Positions 38,930 to 49,762 of a DNA stretch of 64,000 bases are shown here, piece after piece. This stretch comes from Diacronema lutheri. Its lineage: Eukaryota; Haptophyta; Pavlovophyceae; Pavlovales; Pavlovaceae. The stretch is taken from positions 248,001-312,000 of the forward strand of contig JAGTXO010000039.1 in NCBI GenBank assembly GCA_019448385.1, read 5' to 3'. The notes below the pieces were generated by a model, which had not been told where the DNA came from, did no database searches, and saw only the letters and a program-made list of their open reading frames with translations. Made by a program: the position numbers and the translations under genes. Within the stretch, counting starts at the first letter, position 1; the number at the start of each line of letters is the position of its first letter.

Positions 38930-41900
38930 ATGGCGACGCCGTTTGGCGCCGAGCGGCGCGCGCAGCCGCGACTCTCGACGGCGCGCAAGCGCACGCCATC
39001 TTCGCTCCCGAGTGCCGTGCCCGCGCAGCCCAGCAGCACGGCGACGCGCCTCTCGTCCGCGATGACCGCTCGGTACGGCAGCGGCGCTCGCACCGCGGGG
39101 CGCGAGTCGGCGCCGCCGATGGGATACCCTGTCCCGGCGATTCCCGCCTTCCAGGACGATGCTGACGGCATGGGTGCCCTGCGGCGCGTCGCCGAGAACC
39201 TGTGCACGACGATCATCCTTCAAACCTTCCTCCGGTGGAAGGGTGCGCGCGGCGCACGCTCCGCTTCGGCGCGCGCGCGAGCCTCGTTGCAGGGCTGTTG
39301 TCCGTCGCGCTCGGCGGGGGTGCGGCCGCGCGCAGCGCGCTTATCCTCCCCTCTGCGCCGCGCCTCTGGCCCCCGGTGCAGTCGTGTACGCCATGTCCAC
39401 CTTCTCCGCGCGCGAACTCATGTACTCAGCCGTTGAGCGGCTGCAGGGCGTGCACGCGGCCAAGCTCGCGCATGGCATGCACCGCGCGTTACGCCGGTGG
39501 AGGCGGCGCGCGGCGGACGCGAGGCGCACAAAGCAGCTCACCAAGGCTATGCAGCAGCTCATGTTTGAAGCACGGTGCGCACAGCCCGCCGCGCGCGCGC
39601 GCGCGTCCATGCGCACCGCCGGCTCGGACAACTGCACGGGAATAACCGCCATGGTGATCACCACGTGGCAGCAGCTCACTTTGTGCTGCCACGCGCGCCG
39701 CGCCGCGCCGCGCCGCGCCGCGCGCTTGCCGCAGCCTCGAATCCTTCGCCGCCGCGACCTGGCTCGCACGCGCGCTCGGCGCCTTCCGCGACTGGCAAGG
39801 TCTCGTGCTCTCGCTCGCGCAGGCGAGCGAGGCGACTGCGCTGCTCGGCGCGCAGCTTGGGCTATCCGCCGAGCAGACGGCCGGAGACGAGCTTGCGGCG
39901 CTGGCGGATGTCGCACCGCGCGTCGTGCACCGCCTGCCTGGCGTAACGGCTGCCGCGCCGCGCGTGATCAGCGATGATGCCGGCAGCACCGGCAGCGATC
40001 GGCGGCGAGGCGATGGCAGTCCGGCAGGCGACGGCAGTCCGGCAGGCGACGGCAGTCCGGCAGGCGACGGCAGTCCGGCAGGCGACGGCAGTCCGGCAGG
40101 CGACGGCAGTCCGGCAGGCGACGGCAGTCCGGCAGGCGCCGCTGCTCGCTCGGACGGCGACGAGGGCGAGATCGAGGCGTTCGAGCCGACGGATGTTGAC
40201 CCGCTGCTTGCGCAGGCTGGGGCGCTACAGCTGGAAAGTGACCGCGCGGCCGCTGCCGCGCAGCGCGCCGACGCGCTCAAAGCGCGCGAGGCACGCGAGC
40301 ACGACGCGCGCGCGTTTGAGGAAGCGAAGGATCTGCTCCGCGCCGAGCGCGCCGACTTGGCCGTGCGCAAGGCGGCGCTCGACGCGGACGCGGCGGCGCT
40401 CGCGCAGGCGCGCGAGACCGCCGAAGCGGAGCGCGCGCAGTTTGCGCGCGAGACCGCCGAAGCGGAGCGCGCGCAGTTTGCGCGCGAGACCGCCGAAGCG
40501 GAGCGTGCGCAGTTCGCGCGCGAGCGCGCCGAGCTCGCCGACGCGCACGCTCTGCTCGAGCAGGAGCGCAAGCAGCTTGCGCTCGAGCGCCGCGCGCTCG
40601 GCGCGCGCGTCGCCGCTGGCGACGTCGGCGCCGACGGCGCGGACGCGCTGCGCGCGCGCGAGATCTCGACGCGCGCGCTCAGGCCGCTCGCCGAGGACCT
40701 GCTCGAGTACGCGGCGGAGGTGGCACGCGCGCGCTCGGCGATCTTGGCGCACGCGAGCGACGCGGCGCGCGGCGCTCGTCCGGAGGTCGAGGCTGTCGCA
40801 AAGTCGCCGCATCCGGTACTGCTCTTCACGCCCGCCGACCTGCTCTTCGCCGCGCAGAAGCTCGAGCCGGAGAACGCGCAGCGCTCCGTGGACAGGGGCA
40901 CGCTCGGCGTGGTGCGCGAGGAAGGCAAGCGCGCGACGCACGGTGGCGCGCGGCGCGACGCGCGCGCTGCGGGCGCCGACGAGGGCGCGATGGCAAGCGC
41001 GGGCGTGGGCGCAGGTGAAGGCATGGGCGCGGGTGCAGATGAAGGCTTGGGCGCGAGCGCGAGCGCAGGTGCCGACAAGGGCGCGGGCGCAGGTGCTGGT
41101 GGAGGCACGGGCGCGGGCGCGGGTGCACAACCAGGCACCGACGGAGGCGAAGGCGCGGACGCAGGCGCGCACGCAGAGGCCGACGCGTCGGCCAGCGACC
41201 AGGCCGGCGCCTCGCGCACCATACGGCGCGGCGCGGAGCGGCGCGCGCGCGCGCTCGGCGCGCCGCACGCTGACAGCGGCGGGTCCGCGCGCGACGCCAG
41301 CGACGCCGACGACGACAACGACGACCACTCGGCGGGCAGCGGCACGCGCGATCCCGCCGACCTGCACGCACGCACAGTGGGCGGCGGCGGCACGCCGAGC
41401 AGCACCGCGACGGAGCAGGCGGGTCGCGCTGCGCACCTGTTCGCGCGCAAACCTGTCGATGGTCTGCACGTCGAGACGGGCGAGTCGGCCATGGGCGAGT
41501 CGGCCATGGGCGAGTCGGCCATGGGCGAGTCGGCCATGGGCGAGTCGGCCATGGGCGAGTCGGCCATGGGCGAGTCGGCCATGGGCGAGTCAGCCATGGG
41601 CGAGTCGGCCATTGGCGCGATCGACTCAACGGGTGGCGGCGGATCGGCACGCGCCGCGCTGCGCGCGCGGGTCGCGCGGGCGGACGGCGGCGCCGACGGC
41701 GACGGCGGCGTCGATTGGAGCGCGTACGTCTCGAGCGCGGTGATCGCGGGCACGCCGTCCATTGCCAAGCTTGCCGCGAAGCGCAAGCTGCTGCTGCTGC
41801 TGCTGCTGCTTCGTCAGACGGCGATGGGGTGGCTGCTACGCTCGGCAGCGCGGGGCGCGTGGGCGCTGTGGCGCGCGTTCACGAGCGACGCCGCCGACGG

Positions 41901-44900
41901 CGCCGTCGGCGCGGCGGACGCGCGCGCGCTCCGAGGGATGGTCGAAGGCGTGCGCGCGCGCGCACAGCAGCGCGCGCCGCAGCCCACGACTGGCGCCGAG
42001 CCGCGCGCCGTCGACCATCTCGAGCGCGCCCTGCGCTTTGCGGTCGCTGAGGAGATGGGCGCGACTTGGCGCGGCAGCGGCGGCGGCAGGCGCGGCCTCT
42101 TCGAAGGGCTGCTCAGTCCACCGCCACAGCCCGTCGTCGGCGCGATCGGCGCCGATCTCGAGGCGCGCGGCCCCGCCGACGCACTTCTTCGACGCCTCCC
42201 GAGCGGCGCCGGCGCTGCACGCACGGCGCATGAGCGGCACGGCGCGAACGGCGGCGTCGGCGCCGACGTGCGCGCGGACGCCGCGCCCAAAGCGGTTGCG
42301 CCCGCAGGCGGTGTGGGCGTACGCGAGCAGCCCGACGCCGCGGCGCTCGAGCTCGCGGCGCTCGAGCGCATGGCGGCGCTCGTCGCACGCGCGAGCGGCG
42401 CGGCGCTCCGCCGGCGCTCGATGCGGCTATGGCGTGCGGCAGCGGCGAGCGCGGCCGCGGCGCGGCGAAGTGACAGTGACGGTGACGGTGCCAGGGACGC
42501 ACGTGCGTCGACGGAGGGCGAGGTGGACCGGCTGCTCGCCGCTCTGCGCACGATGGCCGACGGCGAGCAGCGCCCCGGCTCGCGGCAGCGCTCGCCGCGC
42601 GGTGCAGCGGCCATCGTGCCCGTCGCGGCTGGCGCGGGCGGAACGATGGATGCCGCGGCAGCCATGCTGAGCTCCGAGCTCCTCGAGTTTGCCGCGGCGC
42701 TCCGCTCGCACGCGCGCGCGCGCGCGCTCCAAGCGCCCGCACCGCCCAAAGTGGAGCACCTCGCTTCGATACACGTTGCTCACGCGGGGAGCGCGCTGCT
42801 CTTCGCCGCAGCGGCACAAGTGCCCGCGCGCGCCGGCGCTGACGAGCGCGCCGCCGGCGCCGGCGGCGAAGAGGGCGGTGGGCAGCGTGGCGGGCAAAGC
42901 GCCAAGGGCGGCGGCGGCCGCGACGTGCTTGGTGGGCTGTCTGCCGAGGCGCCCAACGTTGGCTCCATCGCGTGCGCGCAGCCCGCTGGCGGCGCGAGCT
43001 GCGCGAGCAGCGCCGCGCCGGTGGGCGCCGCGGAGGCCGGCACCGGCGCTGCAGGCAGGTCCGCCGCCTCGCACGTGGGCGTGGCCCACGGCGCGGTCAT
43101 CGGCGGCGAAGGTGGCGACGGCGGTGGTGAAGGACGCAACGCGCCGGCGTGCGGCACAGCCGCACCCACGGTCGGTGCGGCACAGGGCGGCGGCTTGGCG
43201 GCGGGCATTGCCGCAGCCTTTGCTGCAGTTTCCGCGCCCTTTGCTCGCGGCAGCCGTGGCAGCGCTGCGGCCGCGCCGGCAGGCGCTGGCCTCGCGTGCG
43301 CGGTCGCAGGCGCGGGCGCGGTCGCAGGAGCGGGCGGCGCGGGCGCTGGCGGCGCCGCCGGCGCGGGAAGTGCGGCTGGCGCAGGTGGCGTGGCGAGCGC
43401 CGTCAAAGGTGCGGCGGGCGCTAACGCCGCGAACGCCGCGAACGCCGCGAACGCCGCGAACGGCGCGAACGGCGCGAACGGCTACGCGGCCGGCACCGCT
43501 GGCACCGCTGGCACCGCTGGCGCAGGTGGCGTGGCAGGCGCTGCCAGCGGAGCGGCCGTCACCGCCGCCGGCGCCGCTGCAGGCGCCGCCGCCGGCGGCG
43601 CCGCCGCAGACGCCGCAGACGCCACCGCACCAGCCGTCGCCGCCGCCGTTGCGGCCGTTGCGGCCGTTGCGGCGAGCACGGCCGGTGCGAACGACGGCGG
43701 AGACACAGCCGGAAGTTGTAACGCCATTGGTGCTCGTGGCGCGCGAGGCGCCACCGGAAGCGGCGGCGGCGACACGGACGCGGCGGGCGGCGCGGGCGTG
43801 GCGGACGGCGCCGGCGCTGCCGGCGCCGCAGGCGCGGCGAGCACAGCGGTCGCTGCCGTGGGCGCTGCCGGCGCCGCCGGCGCCGCGGGCGCCGCGGGCG
43901 CCGCGGGCACCGCGGGCACCGCTGGAGATGCACCAGTCACCGCCGGCTCTGTCGCTGGCGTGAGCGGCGTCGCCGGCGCAGGTGGCGTGGCGGGCGCCGC
44001 CGAAGGCGCAGCCGGCTTGACTGGCGCGGCCGGCTTGACTGGCGCGGCCGGTTTGACTGGCGCTGCCAGCATGGCGGGCGCTGCCAGCATGGCGGGCGCT
44101 GCCGGTTTGACTGGCGCTGCCAGCATGGCGGGCGCTGCCGGTTTGACTGGCGGCTGCGCTGGCGCGGCCGGCGACGTGCCCTTGCAAGGTGGGACTGCCG
44201 AGCACACGTCGTGCGCTGCCGGCGCCGCCGGCGTGGCGAGCACAGCGGTCGCTGCCGGGGGCGCTGCCGGCGCTCGTGCCGCTGGCGGCGCGGTTGTGGT
44301 CGGCGCTGGCGGCGCCAGCGATGCGCCGGCGGCGCGCGCGAGCGCACGCGGCGGCGGCGGCGGTGCGCCCGGCGCGGGTGGCCGAAGAAGCTTCGCGGCA
44401 GCGGCCGCTGCCATCAACGCGGCGGCGGGCGCAGAGGCGAACGATGCGGGCGGCAGCTCGTGTGGCACAGCCGCGCCGCTCGCAGTTGCCACGGCCACCG
44501 CCGCCGCCGGCAGCGGCGGGGTCCAGAGCCTGGGCGCAAGCGTCGGCGCCGACGCCGACGCGGGCGTGGGCGCGGGCGCGGGCGGTGCTGGCGGCCGCGC
44601 CGCGCAGAGCGCCGCGGGCGCTGGATTGGGCGGCACCTCCCTGTCGCCATCGTGCGCACGCGGAGACGGCGCAGGCAGCGAGGCAGCCGGGCCGTCCGCA
44701 GACGGCGCCGCGCAATCCTCGCTGGCCGCGTTGCCATCGGCGCGGCTCGGCCTCGTGCCGCTGAGCGACGTGTCGAGCGCAGCTGAACGCGGCGCTCGCC
44801 TCGCATTGGCCGCCGCCGCAACCGTGCAGCACGGCACCCTCTCGCGCGCGTGGCACGGCTGGCTCGCCTTCACTACCGCGATCGTTGCGTTTGGCGAAAT

Positions 44901-46592
44901 GGCCGCGTGGCGCGGGCGCGCGGCGGGCGCGCTCGGCGTGCTCGCGGCGTCGAGCGCCGCGGGGCTTGACGCGAGCGCGGGTGAGGCGAGCACGCGCGCG
45001 ATGGTGTGGCGGCAGGCGCGGCTGCTCGTGCTCGTGCAGCGCGGCGCGCCGACGGTGCGCGACCTTTCCGGAAGTTTCCGGCGGTGGGCGGTCGCGGCCG
45101 GCGCGCTCCGCGCGGTCGAGGCCGCCGGTGGCGCCGACGCGGCGGAGTGGCGCGCCCGCGCGTCGCAGCTGCTGGACGAAGTGCGCCGAGCGCGCGCGGC
45201 CGAGTTCGCCGCCTCGCTGCAGGGCACGATCGCCGCAGAGGCCTTTGCCACGCGGCACGTGCGCGCCAACCGGATCGTCGCGCTCGTCGAGCGCCACCGC
45301 CGCACGCTGCCAGTGATGCACGCGTGGTCGAGCTGGCGGACGGCGCTCGTGCTCGGGCAGAAGGCGCATGTGCGCGCGCGCGCGCGCGCGCGCGTGCGCT
45401 CGACCCGCGTCGCGCGCGCGCGCTCGGCCGCGCGCGCGGCGACTGGTCGCCGAGTGGCCACTCTTTTAAAAAAAGCCTCCTCCTGTTTTCCCGCCTTTCT
45501 TTCTTTCCGAGCCGCTCACCGTGCGCTGCACACGCGCCCTCGCACCCGCCTAATTCTAACCTGTGCGACGCTGCAGGCGGACGGTTGGCAAGCTTCGCTC
45601 CAGCACGCGACGTCGCAGCTCGTCGCATCACGCGACGCGCAACTCACGTTACATCACCGCGCAACAGCCGCGTCGGTGGCGGCGCACGTGCAGCGGCAGA
45701 AGGCGGCAAACCTCGCGCGCAGGCTCTACGCGCACGTCGGTGTGTCGAGGGCACTCTCTCGCATCCTCTTCGATGCGTGGCGCCGCTTCATCGACGAGGC
45801 CCGCGCCGAGGCGGACGATGAGCGGCGCGCGACACGGCCTGGACGACCGTCGCCGCCTCCACTGCCGCCGCGAAGCGCCGGTGGCGGTTCGGCCCTCCAG
45901 CCGTGCGTGCTGCGCGCAGCTGCGCGCGCGCGCGCGCGGGAGTCAGCAGAGCCACTGGACGCGCTGCGCGCGCGTCCTCTCGCGCTCGTTGGTTTGCGCT
46001 CTGCACTCGCCCTGTCCACCCCCGCCCGCCCGCCCACCGGCCGGCCGGCCCACCGGCCAACGCATGGCACGGGCTGCCGTGCGGTCAAACGTGAGCTGCG
46101 CCATTCCCTTGGCCTGTTTGCTCGCAGCTCACGCGCTGCCCATCCCGCGCCTGCCGCGCTGCGCTCACGCCGCTCAGCTCGCGCAGGGCGCCGCGGGAGG
46201 TCGAGGTAGCCGACGTGACGCGCGGAGGGGGGCTGCGCGCCGAGCTGGTTTCAGGCGCAGGCACAGGCGGAGCGGGCTCTGACAGCGAGCTGCGCGCACA
46301 GCTCGCTCGCACCACAGCCGCGCTCGAGCGCCAGCGCGAGCGTCTGCGCCTGTACGCGGTGAGCAACTTCAACAAGGTGAGGCGCGTGCGCGCGCATGCA
46401 AAGGACAGGCGTGGCGCTGCGCTTGTGCACGAGGCCGCCTGTTGCCACGCACCTGCGCAGACTGACCTTCTGTGCCCTGTCCGCACGCTCCGCTGCCTGT
46501 GTGCTCGCCGTTCGCAGTCGACGTCGCGAAAGGCGTTCGACGGCTGGCGCTTTGCGCTGCTGCTCGTTCGGGCGGCAGGTCCGACGGTATAG
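38930..46592 (+). CDS. Giant Sfi1-like repeat protein with Gly/Ala collagen-like segment
   Basis: Six exons: 38930-39242, 39382-39574, 39735-45369, 45577-45848, 46187-46376, 46518-46592; about 2225 residues. The fourth donor (45849) is least certain. At least ten segments match the Sfi1 type A-x(2)-h-h-x(2)-F/h-x(2)-W-R: ILQTFLRWK, MHRALRRWRRRA, LGAFRDWQ, GAWALWRAF, SMRLWRAAA, AWHGWLAF, SFRRWAVA, AWSSWRTAL, LFDAWRRF, AFDGWRFAL. Sfi1 repeats bind centrin in centrosomes and basal-body fibres. Between them are a coiled coil with Glu/Arg/Ala, two short tandem peptide repeats and about 300 residues rich in Gly-Ala-Ala triplets. Intron 45370-45576 has a clear ctaac branch site and pyrimidine tract. 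A contractile-fibre role is inference. Confidence 0.75.
40015..40140 (+). repeat. 18-bp coding tandem repeat (GSPAGD)n
   Basis: Seven tandem copies of ggcagtccggcaggcgac, the last differing by one base, encode GSPAGD repeats in exon 3 of the Sfi1-like gene. Units are almost identical, so copy number is probably unstable between strains. Confidence 0.93.
41482..41616 (+). repeat. 15-bp coding tandem repeat (ESAMG)n
   Basis: Nine tandem copies of gagtcggccatgggc, encoding ESAMG with a final ESAIG, in the Sfi1-like gene. One copy has a silent change. The near identity implies recent expansion. Confidence 0.93.
43300..44200 (+). repeat. Gly-X-Y-like Gly/Ala repeat tract
   Basis: The reading frame encodes long runs in which glycine recurs every third residue (GAAGLTGAAGLTGAA, GTAGTAGTAGAGG, GARGARGATG), with Ala dominating X and Y and almost no proline. 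DNA units such as gcctggcaccgct-like 9-mers and ggcttgactggcgcggcc-type 18-mers (about 43999-44155) repeat imperfectly. Confidence 0.8.
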
Positions 46593-46756
46593 CGCTGCTC
46601 GGCTGCGTGCGTCCATGAAGTTCTTGGCGTGCAGGCGGGGCGTGCCGTACGGGCGGGATCGCACGACTTGACGTGTGTGTTGTGGCCTGGAGTGCATTTT
46701 GATGTGACGCTAGCATTGACACATCCGCACGGGCGCGCCTTGTGCGTGCGCAAACT

Positions 46757-47713
46757 CTACGACGCGTCGCATGCGCAAGCGCCGCTGACGTTGTGCGCAG
46801 GCTGCGCGTGCGAGCCGATGGCGCCGGCCTCGTCGTCGGCGAGGGCCACGCGCGCGCATTGCGTGACGCTCTGCGCGACGAGCGGGCAGTAGTCCCCAAT
46901 CGGGAGCTGGGAGTCGCGCAGCGCCTGCTCAAGCGCGACGAGCTTGCGCGTTGCCTCGAGCTTCGCAAGTGGCCCCAACCCGGCAGTGCGAAGAGCGACG
47001 AGCAGGCCCTCCATTGCCTCGAAGACATGCGCCATGGCGAGGCGCGCGCGCGCTCGCTCGCCGTCGAAAACGAGCGCGCGCCCCTGGGCGAAGTCGTGCT
47101 CGAGCGCCTCGACGAGCACGGCCGCAGCCTCGACGCACGCATCGAGCACGATTGGAGCGACCTGGGCGTGCTCGCCGAACGCTTCGATGATCGCCTGGCA
47201 TGCCGTGCGCGCGGCAAAGCCGCGCGGCGAGGAGAGGCCAAAACTGGGCTCGCAGTAGAGCTGCGCTGAACCGCCGCTGGTGAGGAGATGCACCGCCGCG
47301 AGTGCGAGCGACGAGAGCTGCAGCGAGCGCGCGTGGCGCATGCGCCCATCCTCGCGGACAGCGTGCTCGATCCGCTGCGCGACATGCAGCGGCCAGTCGG
47401 CCTCAGTGCGCAGGCTCTCCATGCAGCTGGCGAGCGCACTCTCCTCGACGTCGCATAGCGGTGGCAGCTGCCGGCGGCTCAGGCTGGCCGTGATGGCGCC
47501 GCTCAGCCCAACCCCACCGCCCAACGCGTGCGAGAAGCCACCGTCGCCAGAGGCGCCTGCCTGACCGAGAGCCGGCGGCGGCGCGGGCAGCTGCTCGCAA
47601 CGAGCTCCCACGGCCTGCGCCGCGCGCGCCGCGCGCGCACGAATAGTGGCGATCGCCGCGGCGATGAGCACGATGCGCGTGCGCTCGCGCTCGGCATCGC
47701 GCGCCGGCGGCAT
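46757..47713 (-). CDS. Uncharacterised alpha-helical protein
   Basis: 318 residues from the ATG at 47713, one exon. Predicted helices throughout, with a His/Cys-poor core: SLQLSSLALAAVHLLTS, AIIEAFGEHAQVAPIVLDAC, MAHVFEAMEGLLVALRTAG and ALRDSQLPIGDYCPLVAQSV, reminiscent of a helical-repeat or alpha-solenoid fold. No catalytic motif or signal peptide. Charged and hydrophobic residues alternate in a way the antisense frames do not, so I take it as real. It converges on the Sfi1-like gene and lies in tandem with PsbP. Confidence 0.55.
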   Translation of the reverse strand: MPPARDAERERTRIVLIAAAIATIRARAARAAQAVGARCEQLPAPPPALGQAGASGDGGFSHALGGGVGLSGAITASLSRRQLPPLCDVEESALASCMESLRTEADWPLHVAQRIEHAVREDGRMRHARSLQLSSLALAAVHLLTSGGSAQLYCEPSFGLSSPRGFAARTACQAIIEAFGEHAQVAPIVLDACVEAAAVLVEALEHDFAQGRALVFDGERARARLAMAHVFEAMEGLLVALRTAGLGPLAKLEATRKLVALEQALRDSQLPIGDYCPLVAQSVTQCARVALADDEAGAIGSHAQPAHNVSGACACDAS

Positions 47714-47896
47714 CACGGCGAGCTCGCTTGGCGCGACCGATGAGAGCGCTGGCAGATGGCTTTTCCCGTGCGACGACGGGAGGAGCTCAAAAAGTGATGA
47801 TCAACATGAGTCAAGCGAGGATGTTCCGGCGCGCACGCGCGGTCTTAGCGGCCGTCCTGCGTTCCCGCCGGCGCGCAACACGATTTCAAGACTCAC

Positions 47897-48823
47897 TCAG
47901 AGGATCCTGTTCTGAAAGGACGTAATCACGTTCATGTACATCTCCTTGTTGGCCGCCCACTTCTTGTCGGACGCCTTCGTCGTGATGCGCCAGAGCTTCC
48001 CCTTGCTCACCGTGAAGCCGATCGCCTCGTGCCCGCCCTGCCCCGCAAGCTCGACGATGTACATGAGCAGCTCGCCGACCTTCACCGCCTCGGCCGAAAC
48101 CAGCGTCAGGTCGCGCAGCTTGGCCACCTTGGCGCCGAGCTCGCTCGCGGAGCCGAGCGCGTCGATGCCTTTGCCCGACGTGACGGGCGACGAGCTCACC
48201 TGCGCAAGATCGCACGGCGAGCGACGTCGCGGCGTCGGAGGCCGCGCGCGAAGTGAGGGCGGAGCGGAGCGCGCGCGCAGGCGCAGTTGGCTGGAGAGCG
48301 CTCTGCCCAGCGCTTCGGACGGGCGCGCACGATAATCTGCTCGGTATAGCCGATGAGGTCCTGCCACTTGGCCTCGTACTCGCCGGGCGTGCCGTCAAAC
48401 TTGTTCCACGTGCTCGGCTTATATACCGAGAAGCCCTTGCTAATGTCCGAGAAGGCGTCGAGGAGGCCGCCCATCCGCGTCGTCGACGGCGAGATCTCGC
48501 GCACGCCGTCGGCCGCGAGCGCCGGCAGCGCGACGAGCGGCAGCGCCGCCGAGGCCAGCGCCGCGGACACGGCGCGCCGTCTGCGCGGTGGGTGGCGGCA
48601 GGCGCGCGGGCACGTCTGCGCGCGCGGCGGCGCGCGCACGAGCGCGCGGCGTGGCGGCATATGCGGCACGGCGCGGCGCTCACCGGCTCAAGTCGACGGC
48701 AAACCCACTCGCGCACGCGTCCGCGCGCGCCCCACGCGCGGCGACGGCGCTGCGCAGCGCTGGCGCGCCGGGGAGGAGCGACGGCGCCGCGGCCAAGAAC
48801 ATCGCGAAGCCGATCGTAGCCAT
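47897..48823 (-). CDS. PsbP-type thylakoid lumen protein
   Basis: Exons 48684-48823, 48331-48580 and 47897-48199 give 230 residues. The first exon encodes a hydrophobic signal peptide (MATIGFAMFLAAAPSLLPG) followed by an Arg/Ala transit-like stretch. The first junction creates SRRRAVSAALASAALPLVALPALAA, in which the twin arginine, hydrophobic core and ALA cleavage motif predict Tat export to the thylakoid lumen. The mature domain has GFSVYKPSTWNKFDG, YTEQIIV, FTVSKGKLWRITTKA, DKKWAANKE and a C-terminal VITSFQNRIL, the PsbP pattern. PsbP proteins stabilise the oxygen-evolving complex or assist assembly. The three-part presequence indicates import across secondary plastid membranes. Introns use GTGAGC and GTGCGC. 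Confidence 0.88.
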
Positions 48824-48937
48824 GATTGTGTGTTTACCTCCCAGTATGGAGGTTCACTATCGAGCAGCCAAGGGTGTCCAGAGTCGAGAGTAGAGTGCAG
48901 TCCCCGAGTCAGCCCAGCCCGGCTGCGCCCCGGCTCG

Positions 48938-49699
48938 TCACTCCGGCGCTGGCTGAATCTGGGATGGGCTGCTGCTCGCCCTCGCGCGGCCGAGTCCGAG
49001 CCGGACGCCGGCGGTGAGGAGGAGCACGACGCCGAGCGCACCGCCTGCAGCGACGGCGAGCGCGCGCACGTGCTTGCGCGCCCAGCGCATCGCGGGCTGT
49101 GGTGGCGCTGCGAGGCACGCCGCTTCCGCCGTGAGCTGCTCCACCAGGCGCAGCGCAAACGTCGCGTAGCGCGCGAGCTCCTCCGCCGGCGAGCGCGCGA
49201 GCTGGCGGAGCTCGTCAGCGAGACCGAGCTCAAGCACGCGGCGCGCAAGCTCGCGATCGCGACCGTTTTCGAGCACATTGAAGAGGCCGACGAGCGCGTA
49301 GAGGCGACATCCGCTGCTCTGCGCCTGCTCGCCGCTCGTGCGGCTCGGTGCAGTGCGCACGTGGGCGAGCAGCATGTCGTGCGCGCCGGCCTCGCTCAAC
49401 AGGACATGGTCGAGGCAAGCAACGTTGGCGAGCGCCGCGAGGACGTAGGGTGGCACCTGTGCGTCGTGCGCGCTGTCGGCGCACAGCTCGAGCAGATGGT
49501 AGACGACCCGAAGCTCTCGGCATGCGTCGAGCACCGCGCTCTGGCGGCCGGAACCGCGCGCCTCGGCGGCCTTTGCGAGCGCATGCGACACGTCATAGAG
49601 GGCGTCGTACCGCTCATCCTTTCGGCGAGGGCGCGCGAGGGCTGCGACGCGCGCGGGGAAGTTCTGTTTGCGCCGCGCATACGACGCGCCGACGAACAC
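48938..49699 (-). CDS. Armadillo-like protein with C-terminal membrane anchor
   Basis: About 254 codons in one frame; the 5' end is unresolved because no in-frame ATG precedes the conserved-looking part (49699 is a GTG). Helical repeats resemble armadillo units: VPPYVLAALANVACLDHVLL, SSGCRLYALVGLFNVLENG and DELRQLARSPAEELARYATFAL. Near the C-terminus is one membrane helix (ALAVAAGGALGVVLLLTAGV) and a short Ser-rich tail, predicting a tail-anchored cytosolic protein. A 5' exon antisense to the neighbouring gene, or non-AUG initiation, must be considered. Divergent from the IQ-motif gene with 63 bp between the apparent starts. Confidence 0.5.
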   Translation of the reverse strand: MFVGASYARRKQNFPARVAALARPRRKDERYDALYDVSHALAKAAEARGSGRQSAVLDACRELRVVYHLLELCADSAHDAQVPPYVLAALANVACLDHVLLSEAGAHDMLLAHVRTAPSRTSGEQAQSSGCRLYALVGLFNVLENGRDRELARRVLELGLADELRQLARSPAEELARYATFALRLVEQLTAEAACLAAPPQPAMRWARKHVRALAVAAGGALGVVLLLTAGVRLGLGRARASSSPSQIQPAPE

Positions 49700-49762
49700 G
49701 GCCGGGCTGGGCGGCGCAATGACTGTCGCCCGCCGGCCGTCGTCTGGCGGTTACTGGTAACG

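Noticed and set aside
39489-45461. Several minus frames of 650-980 codons opposite the Sfi1-like gene
   Set aside because: They mirror the repeats of the sense gene, are Ser/Ala/Pro/Arg-biased and contain no recognisable domain.
46593-46756. Short gap between the Sfi1-like gene and the next convergent gene as a possible small RNA
   Set aside because: No structure or conserved box visible; it reads as two 3' UTRs.
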